NCBI GenBank assembly: GCA_013824615.1
Contig: PNOC01000019.1
Location: forward strand, 1-61,636
Direction of reading: 5' to 3'
DNA: 61,636 nt
Origin: Thermodesulfovibrio sp.
Lineage (GTDB): Bacteria; Nitrospirota; Thermodesulfovibrionia; Thermodesulfovibrionales; UBA6898
In this document: in pieces, positions 48,014 through 57,704 of the stretch
Numbering within the stretch: the first letter of the stretch is position 1
How the letters are laid out: each line of letters opens with the position of its first letter
Translations under genes and position numbers: made by a program
Notes under the pieces: generated by a model
Told to the model about the DNA's origin: nothing
The model's input: the letters and a program-made list of their open reading frames with translations, nothing else
Database searches by the model: none

Positions 48014-49249
48014 ATGCATAAAACAGGTTTATTCAAGAACGACATGACCTCCAAGAACCAGTTCCTGCTGTTTCTGATACTGCCGATGGTTATTGCCATA
48101 TCAATCTTTGTACTGATTTCCCTGTCAGTGATCAAAACAGCAGGTGAAAAACGCATTGAGGCTTATGACTCTGTGCTGCGGACAGACAGAGAGTCTGCAG
48201 CCCGGCTGCTGCTGGACAGAAACGCGATGGTGGCCCGCGAGGCAGCCCTTTCGGAGGAAATGTCCAGGCTCGTGATGAAACGGGCCGGCCTGCTGTCGGT
48301 GCTGCTGCTGCTCTGCACAGGATATTTGATCACCCGTTTCCAGCGGAATTTTTATGATAACATCGGCAAGGCGTCGGATGCCGTCAAGCATATGGGGTCA
48401 CATGCCGGTATGCTCTCGGTAACCGTTTCACAGTATGCGGCGGTTGCGTCCGAGGAGTCTGCCTCTATTTCGGAGATCACCTCTACCACGGAAGAACTAT
48501 CTGCATCATCGACGCAGATAGCCGATCATGCGAGGGCAGTTGTCGATACCGCTCAAAAGACCTGGGAAGATACAAAGAAAGGCGCTACCGCCATCGAATC
48601 CATGATCATGAAGATGTCTGAGATTCACGCTAATAGCCAGAAAAGTGCCGCAGAGATCGTTGACCTCGGCAGGAAATCAAAGGAGATCACCAAAGTTATG
48701 GAGATCATCAACTCCATTGCTGACCATACAAAGCTGCTTGCCTTTAACGCAGCTCTGGAGGCTTCGAGCGCCGGAGAGGCGGGCAAAAGATTTGGGGTGG
48801 TTGCAGCGGAGATACGCAGGCTTGCCGACAGCGTGACCGAGTCCACGAGCGAGATTGAAGCAAAAATAAACGAGATCCAGGAGGCGGTCAACAATCTGAC
48901 CGTTGCCTCGGAAAAGAGTTCCCAGGGCATAGAGCAGGGCATGGAGTATTCCTTTCAGGCGGCCTCACTTCTTTCTGAAATCGTGGATGCTGCGCACACG
49001 ACCATGGATTCTGCAAAGCAGATATCACTTTCCACCCAGCAGCAGAAGACGGCGAACAGTCAGGTGGTGATAGCCCTGCGCGAGATCATGCAGGGCACGA
49101 TCACGACAGCAGCCTCGGTTGAGGCGCTCGGTGCTCTCAGCAGTGACCTGGCCGCCGTATCTCACGACCTCGAACAGATTCTGAAGAAGCTCGGGTACAA
49201 GGGGAGTGAAGCGGGGCAGGGGACAGCTGAGAGCAGAGGCAATGTATAG
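48014..49249 (+). CDS. Methyl-accepting chemotaxis protein with divergent signalling tip
   Basis: The 411-residue protein has transmembrane segments at about 17-40 and 90-108 with a short periplasmic loop of about 50 residues. A methylation and signalling helical region follows. The tip reads IADHTKLLAFNAALEASSAG, against the canonical [20 protein letters not shown] of the MCP at 39807. ATG 48014 is preferred over the TTG at 47987 because AGAGAGG lies upstream. It is the only receptor inside the chemosensory operon and is probably dedicated to it. Confidence 0.88.
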   Translation: MHKTGLFKNDMTSKNQFLLFLILPMVIAISIFVLISLSVIKTAGEKRIEAYDSVLRTDRESAARLLLDRNAMVAREAALSEEMSRLVMKRAGLLSVLLLLCTGYLITRFQRNFYDNIGKASDAVKHMGSHAGMLSVTVSQYAAVASEESASISEITSTTEELSASSTQIADHARAVVDTAQKTWEDTKKGATAIESMIMKMSEIHANSQKSAAEIVDLGRKSKEITKVMEIINSIADHTKLLAFNAALEASSAGEAGKRFGVVAAEIRRLADSVTESTSEIEAKINEIQEAVNNLTVASEKSSQGIEQGMEYSFQAASLLSEIVDAAHTTMDSAKQISLSTQQQKTANSQVVIALREIMQGTITTAASVEALGALSSDLAAVSHDLEQILKKLGYKGSEAGQGTAESRGNV

Positions 49250-49264
49250 GGCTGAAATCCCGTT

Positions 49265-50341
49265 GTGTATGAGGAGAGCGTCATAATAAAAGCACGGGTT
49301 TTGATCGTGGACGACAGTGCGCTGGTGAGAGACCTGCTTAAGGAGATTATAGGCCTGGACCCGGAATTAGAGGTGGTGGGTGAGGCCGTGAACGGCCTGG
49401 AAGCTGTTGAGAAGGTGCGGAATCTTCGTCCGGACATCGTTACGATGGACATCGAAATGCCTGCCATGGACGGGCTCCAGGCCATTTCCCAGATTATGGC
49501 CGAGAATGCTGTCCCGATCCTGGTAGTGACAACCCGGGGTGACGCCAAGACTGCCTATACCGCCATATCAAAAGGTGCTCTGGACCTTGTGATGAAGCCG
49601 GATATCAGCCTGGAGTCGGCAGGCGAGTTTGTGGCTAAGCTCAAGCTGATGTCAAAGGTCCGGGTGATCCCTCATATTGCCGGCAGGAGGGCACACCTGC
49701 ATGCCGCAGTTGCGGACGGGCCGCCAGTCTGGAGCGGAGGTACCTCCGACCGGATAGTTGCGATTGCTTCATCAACAGGAGGCCCGGACGCCCTGTCCAT
49801 TGTTCTGTCGCGGTTGCCGGTAAACTTTTCTGCTTCGATCGTGATAGCCCAGCATATCTCGGACGGTTTCGTGGAAGGGATGGTCGGCTGGCTCAAGCCC
49901 CTGTCGCGGGTCGGGCTGAAGGTAGCTGCCGATGGGGAATATCTCAGGCCGGGGACAGCTTATGTCTGTCCCCCGGAAAACCATATGCGGGTTGACAGGT
50001 CAAGAAAAATTATCTTTGTGGAAAGGCATGCAAAGGACATATACCGGCCGTCGTGTGACCTGCTGCTGTCGTCCGTGGCCGAGTCGTTCGGAAAGAAGGC
50101 CATTGGGGTTATCCTTACCGGCATGGGGAGTGATGGCGTTGCAGGGATACAAAAGATCCGGGAGGCCGGGGGCAGGACCATTGCCCAGGATGAGCAGACC
50201 TCGGTTATCTTCGGAATGCCGAGGATCGCCATTGAGAGCGGTTGTATCGACACGGTGCTGTCGCTGGAGGCGATTAGCAGCGAAATAGCGCGGTCTGCGG
50301 CAGTTGCCGCGGGCGGCACAGATACCAGGATTAACCTATGA
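49265..50341 (+). CDS. cheB: CheB methylesterase
   Basis: The 358-residue protein has a receiver domain (VLIVDDSALVRDLL, phospho-acceptor in TMDIEMP) and a methylesterase domain with IASSTGG (Ser nucleophile), AQHISDGF (His) and TGMGSDGVAG (Asp). It demethylates receptors for adaptation. GTG 49265 is the only usable start, but the best ribosome site (GAGGAG at 49271-49276) lies after it, so the true start is uncertain. It overlaps cheR by ATGA. Confidence 0.92.
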   Translation: MYEESVIIKARVLIVDDSALVRDLLKEIIGLDPELEVVGEAVNGLEAVEKVRNLRPDIVTMDIEMPAMDGLQAISQIMAENAVPILVVTTRGDAKTAYTAISKGALDLVMKPDISLESAGEFVAKLKLMSKVRVIPHIAGRRAHLHAAVADGPPVWSGGTSDRIVAIASSTGGPDALSIVLSRLPVNFSASIVIAQHISDGFVEGMVGWLKPLSRVGLKVAADGEYLRPGTAYVCPPENHMRVDRSRKIIFVERHAKDIYRPSCDLLLSSVAESFGKKAIGVILTGMGSDGVAGIQKIREAGGRTIAQDEQTSVIFGMPRIAIESGCIDTVLSLEAISSEIARSAAVAAGGTDTRINL

Positions 50342-51789
50342 CCCTGACGTCGTTTAAATGTCTTATCAAAGAGAAATGCGGACTCTCGTTCGATGATTCA
50401 CGCGAGCCCATACTGGCTGCAGGTATCAGGACGAGGCTGTTGCGGCGGGCAGTATCTTCGCACGAGGAATACCTTGATCTTTTGGCCCGCGAGCCGCATG
50501 AATTTGATGCACTGGTGAGTCTCCTCACCGTCAATGAGACCTATTTTTTGCGGGAACCGCAGCATTTTACCGTCCTAACTGAACAGTTGCTTCCGGATAT
50601 TATGGCAGGGAAGACCGGCGGCAGGATCAAGATAGTCTGTGCCGGGTGTTCGACCGGGGAGGAGCCGTATTCAATTGCCATCATGCTCATGGAGAAGTAT
50701 GGGCCGGCGTTTCGCAGTATGTTCTCTGTCATTGGCATGGATATAGACGAGGAGGCGCTCGGCAGGGCAACAGCAGGCGTGTACGCAGAACATTCCTTCC
50801 GGGGTGTCCCGGAGCATATACGGAAGAATTATTTTGACAGACAGGACAACAGTTATCGTATCCGGGAGGCTGTCAGGGAAGGTGTGGAGTTCCTGCAGCT
50901 GAACATATTCGGCGATGCATACCCGGATACGGTCAGGGATGCGGATGTCATCTTCTACCGGAATGTTTCCATCTATTTTGAACCAGCTGCCCAGCAGCAT
51001 GTTTTCAGAAACCTGGCAGGGCTGCTGAGTGAAAAAGGGTATCTCTTCCTGAGCTCCACCGAGACGTTTGCACACAATATCGGGATCCTCTCCCTTGTGG
51101 AAAAGGGAGGTGTGTATATTTACAGTAAAGGCGTTGAGGTCAGGATCGAGGAAAGAAGAAAACCCTCTGTCAGTCCCGACAGGCCTGCGGCCCCGGGGCT
51201 GCCGGTGCCGGCTAAAAACGCTGCGGTTGCCGAGAAGTTTAAAGCGATGAGAATAAAAGACGAGCCGCATACGCTGTTCGATAAGGCACTCCTGCTCGCC
51301 GAGGCGAAAAAGTATGATGAAGCCCTGCAGCTGGCCGAACGCGTCGTTGAACTGCAGCCTTCCTTTATCAAGGCATATATGCTGCGGGCCGGCATTCTGC
51401 TGAACCTTGAGAAGTTCGGGGAGGCTGAGGCGGTCTGCCGCTGCGGGATGGAGTACGACCCCTTGTGTCTTGAAGGGAATCTCCTCCTCGGACTCCTTGC
51501 CAAGGTCCGCAGCGATTTTGCGGAGGCGCGGAAGAGATTCAAGGAAGCCCTGTATGTCGATGCAGCCTGCTGGGTGGCCCACTTTTATCTCGGTGAGATT
51601 TACCGGTTTGAAGAGGATGAAGAGAGGGCCTGCCGGGAGTTCCGCATCGTGATAAAACTGCTTGAGGAACAGAGCTCCTCCGGACATGGACTTACTTTTT
51701 TATCGTTTCCCTTTCCCGTGGAACAGATCGTTCACCTCTGCAGGCATAACCTTGCAGTAAGAAGGGGAAGCGGACGGAGCGTGGACTGA
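50338..51789 (+). CDS. cheR: CheR methyltransferase with C-terminal TPR domain
   Basis: The 483-residue protein has a CheR domain over the first 270 residues (LTVNETYFLREPQHF, IVCAGCSTGEEPYSIAI, VIGMDIDEEALGRA, VIFYRNVSIYF). A linker and tetratricopeptide repeats follow at about 305-460 (ALLLAEAKKYDEALQLAERV and similar). In the usual FCRNVLIYF motif the Cys is Tyr. TPR-bearing CheR occurs in Frz- and alternative-function systems, where the repeats bind partners. Confidence 0.92.
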   Translation: MTLTSFKCLIKEKCGLSFDDSREPILAAGIRTRLLRRAVSSHEEYLDLLAREPHEFDALVSLLTVNETYFLREPQHFTVLTEQLLPDIMAGKTGGRIKIVCAGCSTGEEPYSIAIMLMEKYGPAFRSMFSVIGMDIDEEALGRATAGVYAEHSFRGVPEHIRKNYFDRQDNSYRIREAVREGVEFLQLNIFGDAYPDTVRDADVIFYRNVSIYFEPAAQQHVFRNLAGLLSEKGYLFLSSTETFAHNIGILSLVEKGGVYIYSKGVEVRIEERRKPSVSPDRPAAPGLPVPAKNAAVAEKFKAMRIKDEPHTLFDKALLLAEAKKYDEALQLAERVVELQPSFIKAYMLRAGILLNLEKFGEAEAVCRCGMEYDPLCLEGNLLLGLLAKVRSDFAEARKRFKEALYVDAACWVAHFYLGEIYRFEEDEERACREFRIVIKLLEEQSSSGHGLTFLSFPFPVEQIVHLCRHNLAVRRGSGRSVD

Positions 51790-51791
51790 AA

Positions 51792-54017
51792 ATGGCTTTT
51801 GACATCAAAAAATTCGTTGCCAGGTTTGCGGAGGAGGCCCGCGAGCATATCGAGGGTCTCAACCGGGGGCTCGTCGAGCTTGAAAAGAATCCCTCAGACT
51901 CAGAGAACCTCAATGCAATTTTCCGTGCGGCCCATACGATCAAGGGCTCGGCGCGTATGTTGAAACTGGCAGCCATTACCGAGCTGGCCCACAGGCTGGA
52001 AGACGTCTTCGGGGCGTTGAGGGAAAAGCGTATTGCTCCTAACCGGGAGCTTGCGAGCCTCCTGTTCAAGGGTGTTGATGCCCTGGCAGTCCTGGTGGAG
52101 GCAGTCTCCTCCGGAGACCAGACTTCTACGGCAGATGCCGCTCTCTGCGAGGCCCTTACTCAGGCTGCGGAGGGTGCGCCGGCTGCAGGGACCCTGCCAA
52201 CGGCTGTAGCGGTCGAGGATAAGCGCCCGGATGCGGCAGCCTGTGTTGACGACCTTCCGGCAGGGACCGAATACCGCGAAGCGCAATCTCCGCAGCAGTC
52301 AAAATCAGTTCCTGCTGCCGAGAGCATCCGGGTAAAGTCCGAAAAGCTGGACGACCTGATACGGCTTATGGGTGAAGTCGTTTCCCACCAGCACAAATTG
52401 AAGCAGCATATTCTGGACATAGGGGCCCTGGAGCATGAGGCAGCGAGTAACGTGGGACTTTGTGCCAGGGGTGCAGGGGGGGAAGCTTTTCTTGAAAATG
52501 CCCGCTCCCTGCACATGGGTTTGAAACAGCTGCTGTCTCTCACCAGGCAGGACAAGATTCTGCAGGACATCCTTACGACTGAGTTTCAGGAGAAGGCCCT
52601 GAGGCTGCGCATGGTCCCGCTGGAGACGGTCTTTGATCCGCTGCACCGGCTGGTGCGGGATATTTCGGACTCACTCGGCAAGGAAGTCGATTTTGAGGTC
52701 CTGGGCGGAGGGATCGAACTCGATAAGAAAATGATAGAGAAGCTGAGCGACCCCCTCGTGCATATGCTCAGAAATGCCATAGATCATGGGGTGGAAGAAC
52801 CGGCGGTCCGGCTGAAAAGCGGCAAGTCCTCGTGCGGGAAAATACGGTTATCTGCCACACATGATGCCGGCAGCATTGTGATCGAGCTGCGCGACGACGG
52901 TGCCGGTATTTCAACGGAAAAGATCAGGGAAAAGGCGCGGGTAAAAAAGTTGTTTGATGCCGCTACGCTGGATGCCATGCAGGAATCTGCGCTGCTTGAC
53001 CTGATTTTTCTGCCCGGCTTCAGTACGAGCGGGATGATCACCGACATTTCCGGCCGGGGAGTCGGTATGGACGTGGTGAAGAAAAATATTGTCGAGGGCC
53101 TCAAAGGGACGGTGAAGATCGAGAGCAGGGAGGGGCACGGCAGTACCTTCTCGGTCAGGATCCCCCTGACGCTCGCCATTATGAGAATCCTCCTGGTTTC
53201 CTGCTGCGGTATGACCTTCGGCATTACAACGCACCATGTGACCGAGATCATCAAGGTGCCGGAGAGCGAGATTATCAGTGTGGTGACCCGTAAGGCTCTG
53301 CGGCTGCGTGAGGAGTTCATTCCGGTGGTTGAGCTGGGCGAGGTTCTGAACTTCAGGCCGGATGACCGCAGACAGACAGGGGGCATGCACCTGATACTGA
53401 TCGTGCAGTTCGGGGCTGAAAAAATCGGTTTCATCGTGGATGCGCTGTATGACGAGGAAGACCTGGTTATCAAGTCCCTTCCTACCCATATGAGGAATGT
53501 GCGGCTTGTCTCCGGTGTTACCATATCGGGACGGAATGAAATTATCAGCATCCTGAACATACCGGAAGTCATGGCAGCGGCGAGGAGTGCTGGCGGGACG
53601 AGGACCGTGAAGCAGCAGGACTCGGTCGCCGGGAGGGAGATCCGCATCCTGGTCGTCGACGACTCGGTCAATACCCGTGAGATAGAAAAAAACATTCTGG
53701 AATCCTATGGCTATCAGGTGACCCTCGCGGGTGATGGCCTGGAGGCCCTTGAAACAGCAGCTCAGTCGCACTACGACCTGGTGATTACCGATGTGGAGAT
53801 GCCGCGGCTGGATGGGTTTTCGCTTACGGAGCGCCTGAGGTCTGACAGTTCCTACCAGGATGTTCCGATTATCATCGTCACCTCCCGGGAAAAGGATGAG
53901 GACAAGAAGCGGGGTATCAGCGTCGGCGCGGATGCGTATATCGTCAAGGGGGCTTTTGATCAGAGTAACCTGGTGGCGACGGTGCAGAATCTTATCGGAA
54001 AAGGAAAGGATATATGA
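51792..54017 (+). CDS. cheA: CheA histidine kinase fused to a receiver domain
   Basis: The 741-residue protein has an N-terminal Hpt domain (AAHTIKGSARML, His48), a dimerisation helix pair (DDLIRLMGEVVSHQHKL), and a HATPase domain (MLRNAIDHGVEEP, DDGAGIS, SGRGVGMDVVK). A CheW-like regulatory domain and a C-terminal receiver with phospho-acceptor Asp667 (VITDVEMP) complete it. The CheY-binding P2 domain is replaced by a short low-complexity linker (about 115-175). The fused receiver may act as output or phosphate sink, as no separate CheY is encoded here. Confidence 0.94.
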   Translation: MAFDIKKFVARFAEEAREHIEGLNRGLVELEKNPSDSENLNAIFRAAHTIKGSARMLKLAAITELAHRLEDVFGALREKRIAPNRELASLLFKGVDALAVLVEAVSSGDQTSTADAALCEALTQAAEGAPAAGTLPTAVAVEDKRPDAAACVDDLPAGTEYREAQSPQQSKSVPAAESIRVKSEKLDDLIRLMGEVVSHQHKLKQHILDIGALEHEAASNVGLCARGAGGEAFLENARSLHMGLKQLLSLTRQDKILQDILTTEFQEKALRLRMVPLETVFDPLHRLVRDISDSLGKEVDFEVLGGGIELDKKMIEKLSDPLVHMLRNAIDHGVEEPAVRLKSGKSSCGKIRLSATHDAGSIVIELRDDGAGISTEKIREKARVKKLFDAATLDAMQESALLDLIFLPGFSTSGMITDISGRGVGMDVVKKNIVEGLKGTVKIESREGHGSTFSVRIPLTLAIMRILLVSCCGMTFGITTHHVTEIIKVPESEIISVVTRKALRLREEFIPVVELGEVLNFRPDDRRQTGGMHLILIVQFGAEKIGFIVDALYDEEDLVIKSLPTHMRNVRLVSGVTISGRNEIISILNIPEVMAAARSAGGTRTVKQQDSVAGREIRILVVDDSVNTREIEKNILESYGYQVTLAGDGLEALETAAQSHYDLVITDVEMPRLDGFSLTERLRSDSSYQDVPIIIVTSREKDEDKKRGISVGADAYIVKGAFDQSNLVATVQNLIGKGKDI

Positions 54018-55174
54018 AGCTCGAAAATGAACAGGTGAGCATTTTAGTGGCTGATGACGATCCGCTGGTGCGGGACATGATAGCGATCATCCTGCAGGAC
54101 GAGGGATACCACGTCGATACGGCAGAGGATGGCGCAGAGGCCCTGCAAAAATTCAGTTCCGGGAGTACCTTCGGCCTTATCGTTTCTGATATGAATATGC
54201 CCGGGATGGATGGCCTGGCCCTGATCAGGGCCGTGCGGGAGGCGGAATCTGACCTGCCGATTATTATCCTGACAGGGAACAGCGAAGTCACCACCGCCAT
54301 CCAGGCGCTGAAGACCGGCGCCAGCGATTATATACTGAAGGACGAGAACATTCAGGATACTATCGGCATTGCCGTGGAGAAAGCGCTCGAAAAACACTTC
54401 CTGAAAAAACAGAACCAGCTGCTGCAGGAAGAGCTTGCCCGGAGGAATGAGAAGCTTGAACTTGAAAAGGCCCTTGCGCAGAAGGTCCAGAAGAATATCC
54501 TGCCGCGGGACCTGGCATTTCCGGGGTTTGAGGTCGGGTCGTTTTACCGGCCGTCCGACAAGATCGGCGGAGATTTTTTCGATGCATGGGAAAACAGCGG
54601 CAGGGTCCATTTCCTGATCGGCGACGTCTCCGGACACAGTACGTCCTCGGCGCTGATCATGGCGGTGAGCAAGGGTATTCTCCAGTCGCTTGGCCATACC
54701 CGGCATGACCCACGGGAGATCGTCAGAACCGCAAACCGGATGATCTGCAATATCGTCAGTGACAGCGGGATGTTCCTGACCCTGCTCTACGGTGTCTTTG
54801 ACCGTTCAAACGATGAGCTGACAATCGTTTCTGCCGGTCATAATCCTGTATTTCTGGTAAAGGGGTCTGAGGTCACCAGCGTGGATTCGACCGGGTCCGT
54901 AATTGGCTGGGACCCGGAGGACACCTGGGACGCCGCAACGGTTATTTTTTCTGCAGGTACCAGCCTCGTTCTCTATACTGACGGCCTGACAGAAGCAAAA
55001 AATAAGGCAGGCACTGAATTCGGCGAGGAGGGGCTGACGGCTCTCCTTACCGATAATCTGCCGGCGGATATTTTGATCGGCAGGATACTGCAGAAGGTTG
55101 AGACATTCTGCACCGGGGAGTTTTCCGACGACCTGACCCTGTTTGTTCTGAAACGGATACCGGAAGATGGATAA
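54014..55174 (+). CDS. Response regulator with PP2C/SpoIIE phosphatase output (RsbU-like)
   Basis: The 386-residue protein has a receiver domain (LVADDDPLVRDM, Asp59 in VSDMNMP), a coiled-coil linker (about 125-160), and a PPM phosphatase domain with SDKIGGDFFDAW, FLIGDVSGHSTSSAL and LVLYTDGLTEAKN. These supply the metal-binding aspartates. It should dephosphorylate the STAS protein encoded two genes downstream when activated by CheA. It overlaps cheA by ATGA. Confidence 0.92.
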   Translation: MKLENEQVSILVADDDPLVRDMIAIILQDEGYHVDTAEDGAEALQKFSSGSTFGLIVSDMNMPGMDGLALIRAVREAESDLPIIILTGNSEVTTAIQALKTGASDYILKDENIQDTIGIAVEKALEKHFLKKQNQLLQEELARRNEKLELEKALAQKVQKNILPRDLAFPGFEVGSFYRPSDKIGGDFFDAWENSGRVHFLIGDVSGHSTSSALIMAVSKGILQSLGHTRHDPREIVRTANRMICNIVSDSGMFLTLLYGVFDRSNDELTIVSAGHNPVFLVKGSEVTSVDSTGSVIGWDPEDTWDAATVIFSAGTSLVLYTDGLTEAKNKAGTEFGEEGLTALLTDNLPADILIGRILQKVETFCTGEFSDDLTLFVLKRIPEDG

Positions 55175-55589
55175 TACCGTGTTTTCAACGAAAATTGAGC
55201 CGACATTCGAAAATGTCTCGGCGACGCGGCTGGCGGTCGAGGCCGCCTGCAAAAAAAATTACCCGCAGCCGGCAGCTGAGCCCCTAATCGGAGAACTGCT
55301 GATGGCCGCGACAGAGGCGATGAATAACGCCGTTGAGCATTCGGGTGCGAAGGAGGTGGAAATAGAGCTCGCAGCCGGGGCTCAAGGCCTTATTTTCCGT
55401 ATTAAGGCGGCCGGGAAGCGTTTTGATCCGCCTGCAGAGATTGGATTTCCTGACCTTGATGGTCCGGACGGCCTGCCTGAGGGAGGCTTTGGCCTTGCCA
55501 TTATCAGGGAGATGGTTGATGCAGTAGACTATGCGTATAACGACGGAAAAAATACTATTACGCTGACAAAATATATTTCGAAAAGCTGA
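55167..55589 (+). CDS. RsbW-like anti-sigma kinase with degenerate ATP site
   Basis: The 140-residue protein has the GHKL fold of RsbW/SpoIIAB: N-box EAMNNAVEHSG and G2 box GGFGLAIIREMVD. In the G1 box the usual DxGxGF reads AAGKRF (residues 81-86), so the Asp that contacts adenine is Ala81 and the second Gly is Arg85. ATP binding may be weak, or the protein may act only by binding. It overlaps the RsbU-like gene by eight bases and precedes the STAS gene by seven. Confidence 0.85.
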   Translation: MDNTVFSTKIEPTFENVSATRLAVEAACKKNYPQPAAEPLIGELLMAATEAMNNAVEHSGAKEVEIELAAGAQGLIFRIKAAGKRFDPPAEIGFPDLDGPDGLPEGGFGLAIIREMVDAVDYAYNDGKNTITLTKYISKS

Positions 55590-55596
55590 GGAGGAG

Positions 55597-55962
55597 ATGA
55601 TGGAGATTAAAATTGGTATGGATGGAGATTTCGTGATAGCCGAGCTGTCGGGAGATCTTGTGGCAGCCACGGCAGAGCAGTTTAAGTCTCAGCTCTGGAA
55701 GTTGCTGGAAAAGAATTTTATGTATGTGGTTCTGGAACTGAGCAAGGTTACTTTTATGGACAGTTCCGGCCTGGGGGCCTGCATGGCAGCGCACAAGGCC
55801 TTTAATGAAAAAAAGGGGGCGCTGGTCTGCACCAAGCCGAGCGAGACCGTGGCCAAGGTTTTTCGCGTAACCCGGGCTGATCAGAAACTGAACATGGCAG
55901 GGAACAGGCTTGAGGCGGTCATGTTTCTCCAGAATGCAGTGCTGAAAGCGAGGCAGTCATGA
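55597..55962 (+). CDS. STAS-domain anti-sigma factor antagonist (RsbV/SpoIIAA-like)
   Basis: The 121-residue protein has the STAS layout AELSGDLVAATAEQFK and the phosphorylation loop FMDSSGLGA (Ser57 the expected site). It should be phosphorylated by the RsbW-like protein and dephosphorylated by the RsbU-like protein. The two ATG codons at 55597 and 55600 follow GAGGAGG. The downstream ATPase gene overlaps by ATGA. No sigma factor gene is nearby, so the controlled target is open. Confidence 0.92.
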   Translation: MMEIKIGMDGDFVIAELSGDLVAATAEQFKSQLWKLLEKNFMYVVLELSKVTFMDSSGLGACMAAHKAFNEKKGALVCTKPSETVAKVFRVTRADQKLNMAGNRLEAVMFLQNAVLKARQS

Positions 55963-57704
55963 TTAAGGAGCCAGGGAAGCTGGGAGAACTGCTGATCGCA
56001 AAAAAGATCATCACGACCGCGCAGCTTGAAGAGGCGCTGAAGAAAATGCAGGAGTTCTCGCTGCCGCTCGGGGAGATGCTGATCCACCTGAGATATGTAA
56101 GCGAGCATATGATGCTCGACACCCTGAGCAAGCACCTCGGGGTCGATTTCCTGAACATTGCGGAAAACGATTACCAGATCGTCGACAGGACGCTCTCGCG
56201 GGTGCTCCCCCTGGAAATCTGCCAGAAGAACAAGGTGCTGCCGATCTTCCAGATCATTGACGAGGAGATCAGGGAACTGACCCTGGCGATGGCCGATCCC
56301 TTTGCCGAGGATGTCATCACCGAGGTCGCCTCGATTACGGAGTGCCGTGTCAACCCGGTGCTGGCCACCATCGCAGCCATTGAAGGTGGTATTGCCAAGC
56401 TCTACTCCATCAAAACAGATATTAAGATCGAGAAGTATTCCATGCAGAAGGGTGACGCGACATCCATCGTCAACAGCATGCTTCAGAACGCTGTAAGACT
56501 TGGTGCAAGCGATATTCACGTTGATCCGCACGAGAAAGAATGCATTGTCAGGATGCGGATTGACGGTGTCCTGGAGCCTGTTTCTGTCTATCCGATTGCC
56601 TTGCATCCCTCTGTCGCAACGAGGATAAAGGTCCTGGCAAGCGGGGCAAATGCAAACATGAAGATCGAGGACCGGCGGCTTCCGCAGGACGGGGCGATTG
56701 TCGGCAAGTATGACGGGCACCAGGTAGACTGTCGTGTGTCGACGCTCCCCTCTCTTTTCGGCGAAAAGGTCGTCATCAGGCTTTTCGACAAGGACAAGGC
56801 GGCATATATCGGCCGCATAAGGGACCTGAAGATGTCACCGAGGATGGAGCTCAAGTTCCGGCGGTGCGTAAGGCACCCCAGCGGGATCAACCTCGTCACC
56901 GGGCCGACCGGCAGCGGAAAGACGACGACGCTGCATGCCGTGATCAACGAAATCAGTTCGGTCGGTATCAGCGTTGTTACGGTTGAGGACCCGGTCGAAT
57001 ACCAGGCTGGCGGCTATGTGAACCAGAGCTCGCTTATGCCTGCGGCCGGCTACACCTATTCCCGCGCCCTGAGGGCCATCATGCGGCAGGACCCCGATGT
57101 CATCCTGATCGGCGAGGTCCGGGACCGTGAGACAGCCGATATTGCGACCCAGGCTGCACTGACCGGGCACCGCGTTTTTACCACGCTGCATACCGACAAT
57201 GCCGCCGGCTCGTTCGCACGTCTGATTGACATCGGCGTCGAACACTTTCTGGTCTCTTCCACGACGATTTCATCCCTGAATCAGCGCCTGATCCGGAAGG
57301 TCTGCACCAACTGTGCCGAAGAGCATGTCCCGACAAGGATAGAGCTTGATGATATCGGTATTGACAGTGATCTGATCGACGAGATCCTGAAAAACCCGCA
57401 GCAGTTCAGCATGCGCAGGGGTATGGGCTGCAGCCAGTGCCGCAAAACCGGGTACCGGGGGAGACAGGGGGTCTATGAGCTGATCACGGTCACCCCGGAG
57501 ATACGCGAACTCATTCATAAGAACCAGTCGACTGACGTAGTCGCCATGACAGCCAGGAAGAAAGACAACGTGAATATGATCTTTGAGGAAGGCCTGAGGC
57601 TCTTCCTGACCGGGGTTACAACCCTCGGTGAAATGCAGCACCTGCCCCGGGGTGATTATAAGATGAAGTCGGTTGCCGAGATTCTGAAGGATTCTGAGCT
57701 TTAA
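55959..57704 (+). CDS. GspE/PilB-type secretion or pilus assembly ATPase
   Basis: The 581-residue protein has a GspE N-terminal domain (LGELLIAKKIITTAQLEEAL), a PAS-like segment, Walker A GPTGSGKTTT (about 314-323), Asp and His boxes (RQDPDVILIGEVRDRETAD, TTLHTDNAAGS) and the zinc-binding tetracysteine CTNC...GCSQC. These features mark type IV pilus and type II secretion motors. No pilin, pilC or secretin gene adjoins it. Its placement inside a chemosensory and partner-switching operon suggests the motor is the regulated output or a signalling protein in its own right. Confidence 0.9.
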   Translation: MIKEPGKLGELLIAKKIITTAQLEEALKKMQEFSLPLGEMLIHLRYVSEHMMLDTLSKHLGVDFLNIAENDYQIVDRTLSRVLPLEICQKNKVLPIFQIIDEEIRELTLAMADPFAEDVITEVASITECRVNPVLATIAAIEGGIAKLYSIKTDIKIEKYSMQKGDATSIVNSMLQNAVRLGASDIHVDPHEKECIVRMRIDGVLEPVSVYPIALHPSVATRIKVLASGANANMKIEDRRLPQDGAIVGKYDGHQVDCRVSTLPSLFGEKVVIRLFDKDKAAYIGRIRDLKMSPRMELKFRRCVRHPSGINLVTGPTGSGKTTTLHAVINEISSVGISVVTVEDPVEYQAGGYVNQSSLMPAAGYTYSRALRAIMRQDPDVILIGEVRDRETADIATQAALTGHRVFTTLHTDNAAGSFARLIDIGVEHFLVSSTTISSLNQRLIRKVCTNCAEEHVPTRIELDDIGIDSDLIDEILKNPQQFSMRRGMGCSQCRKTGYRGRQGVYELITVTPEIRELIHKNQSTDVVAMTARKKDNVNMIFEEGLRLFLTGVTTLGEMQHLPRGDYKMKSVAEILKDSEL

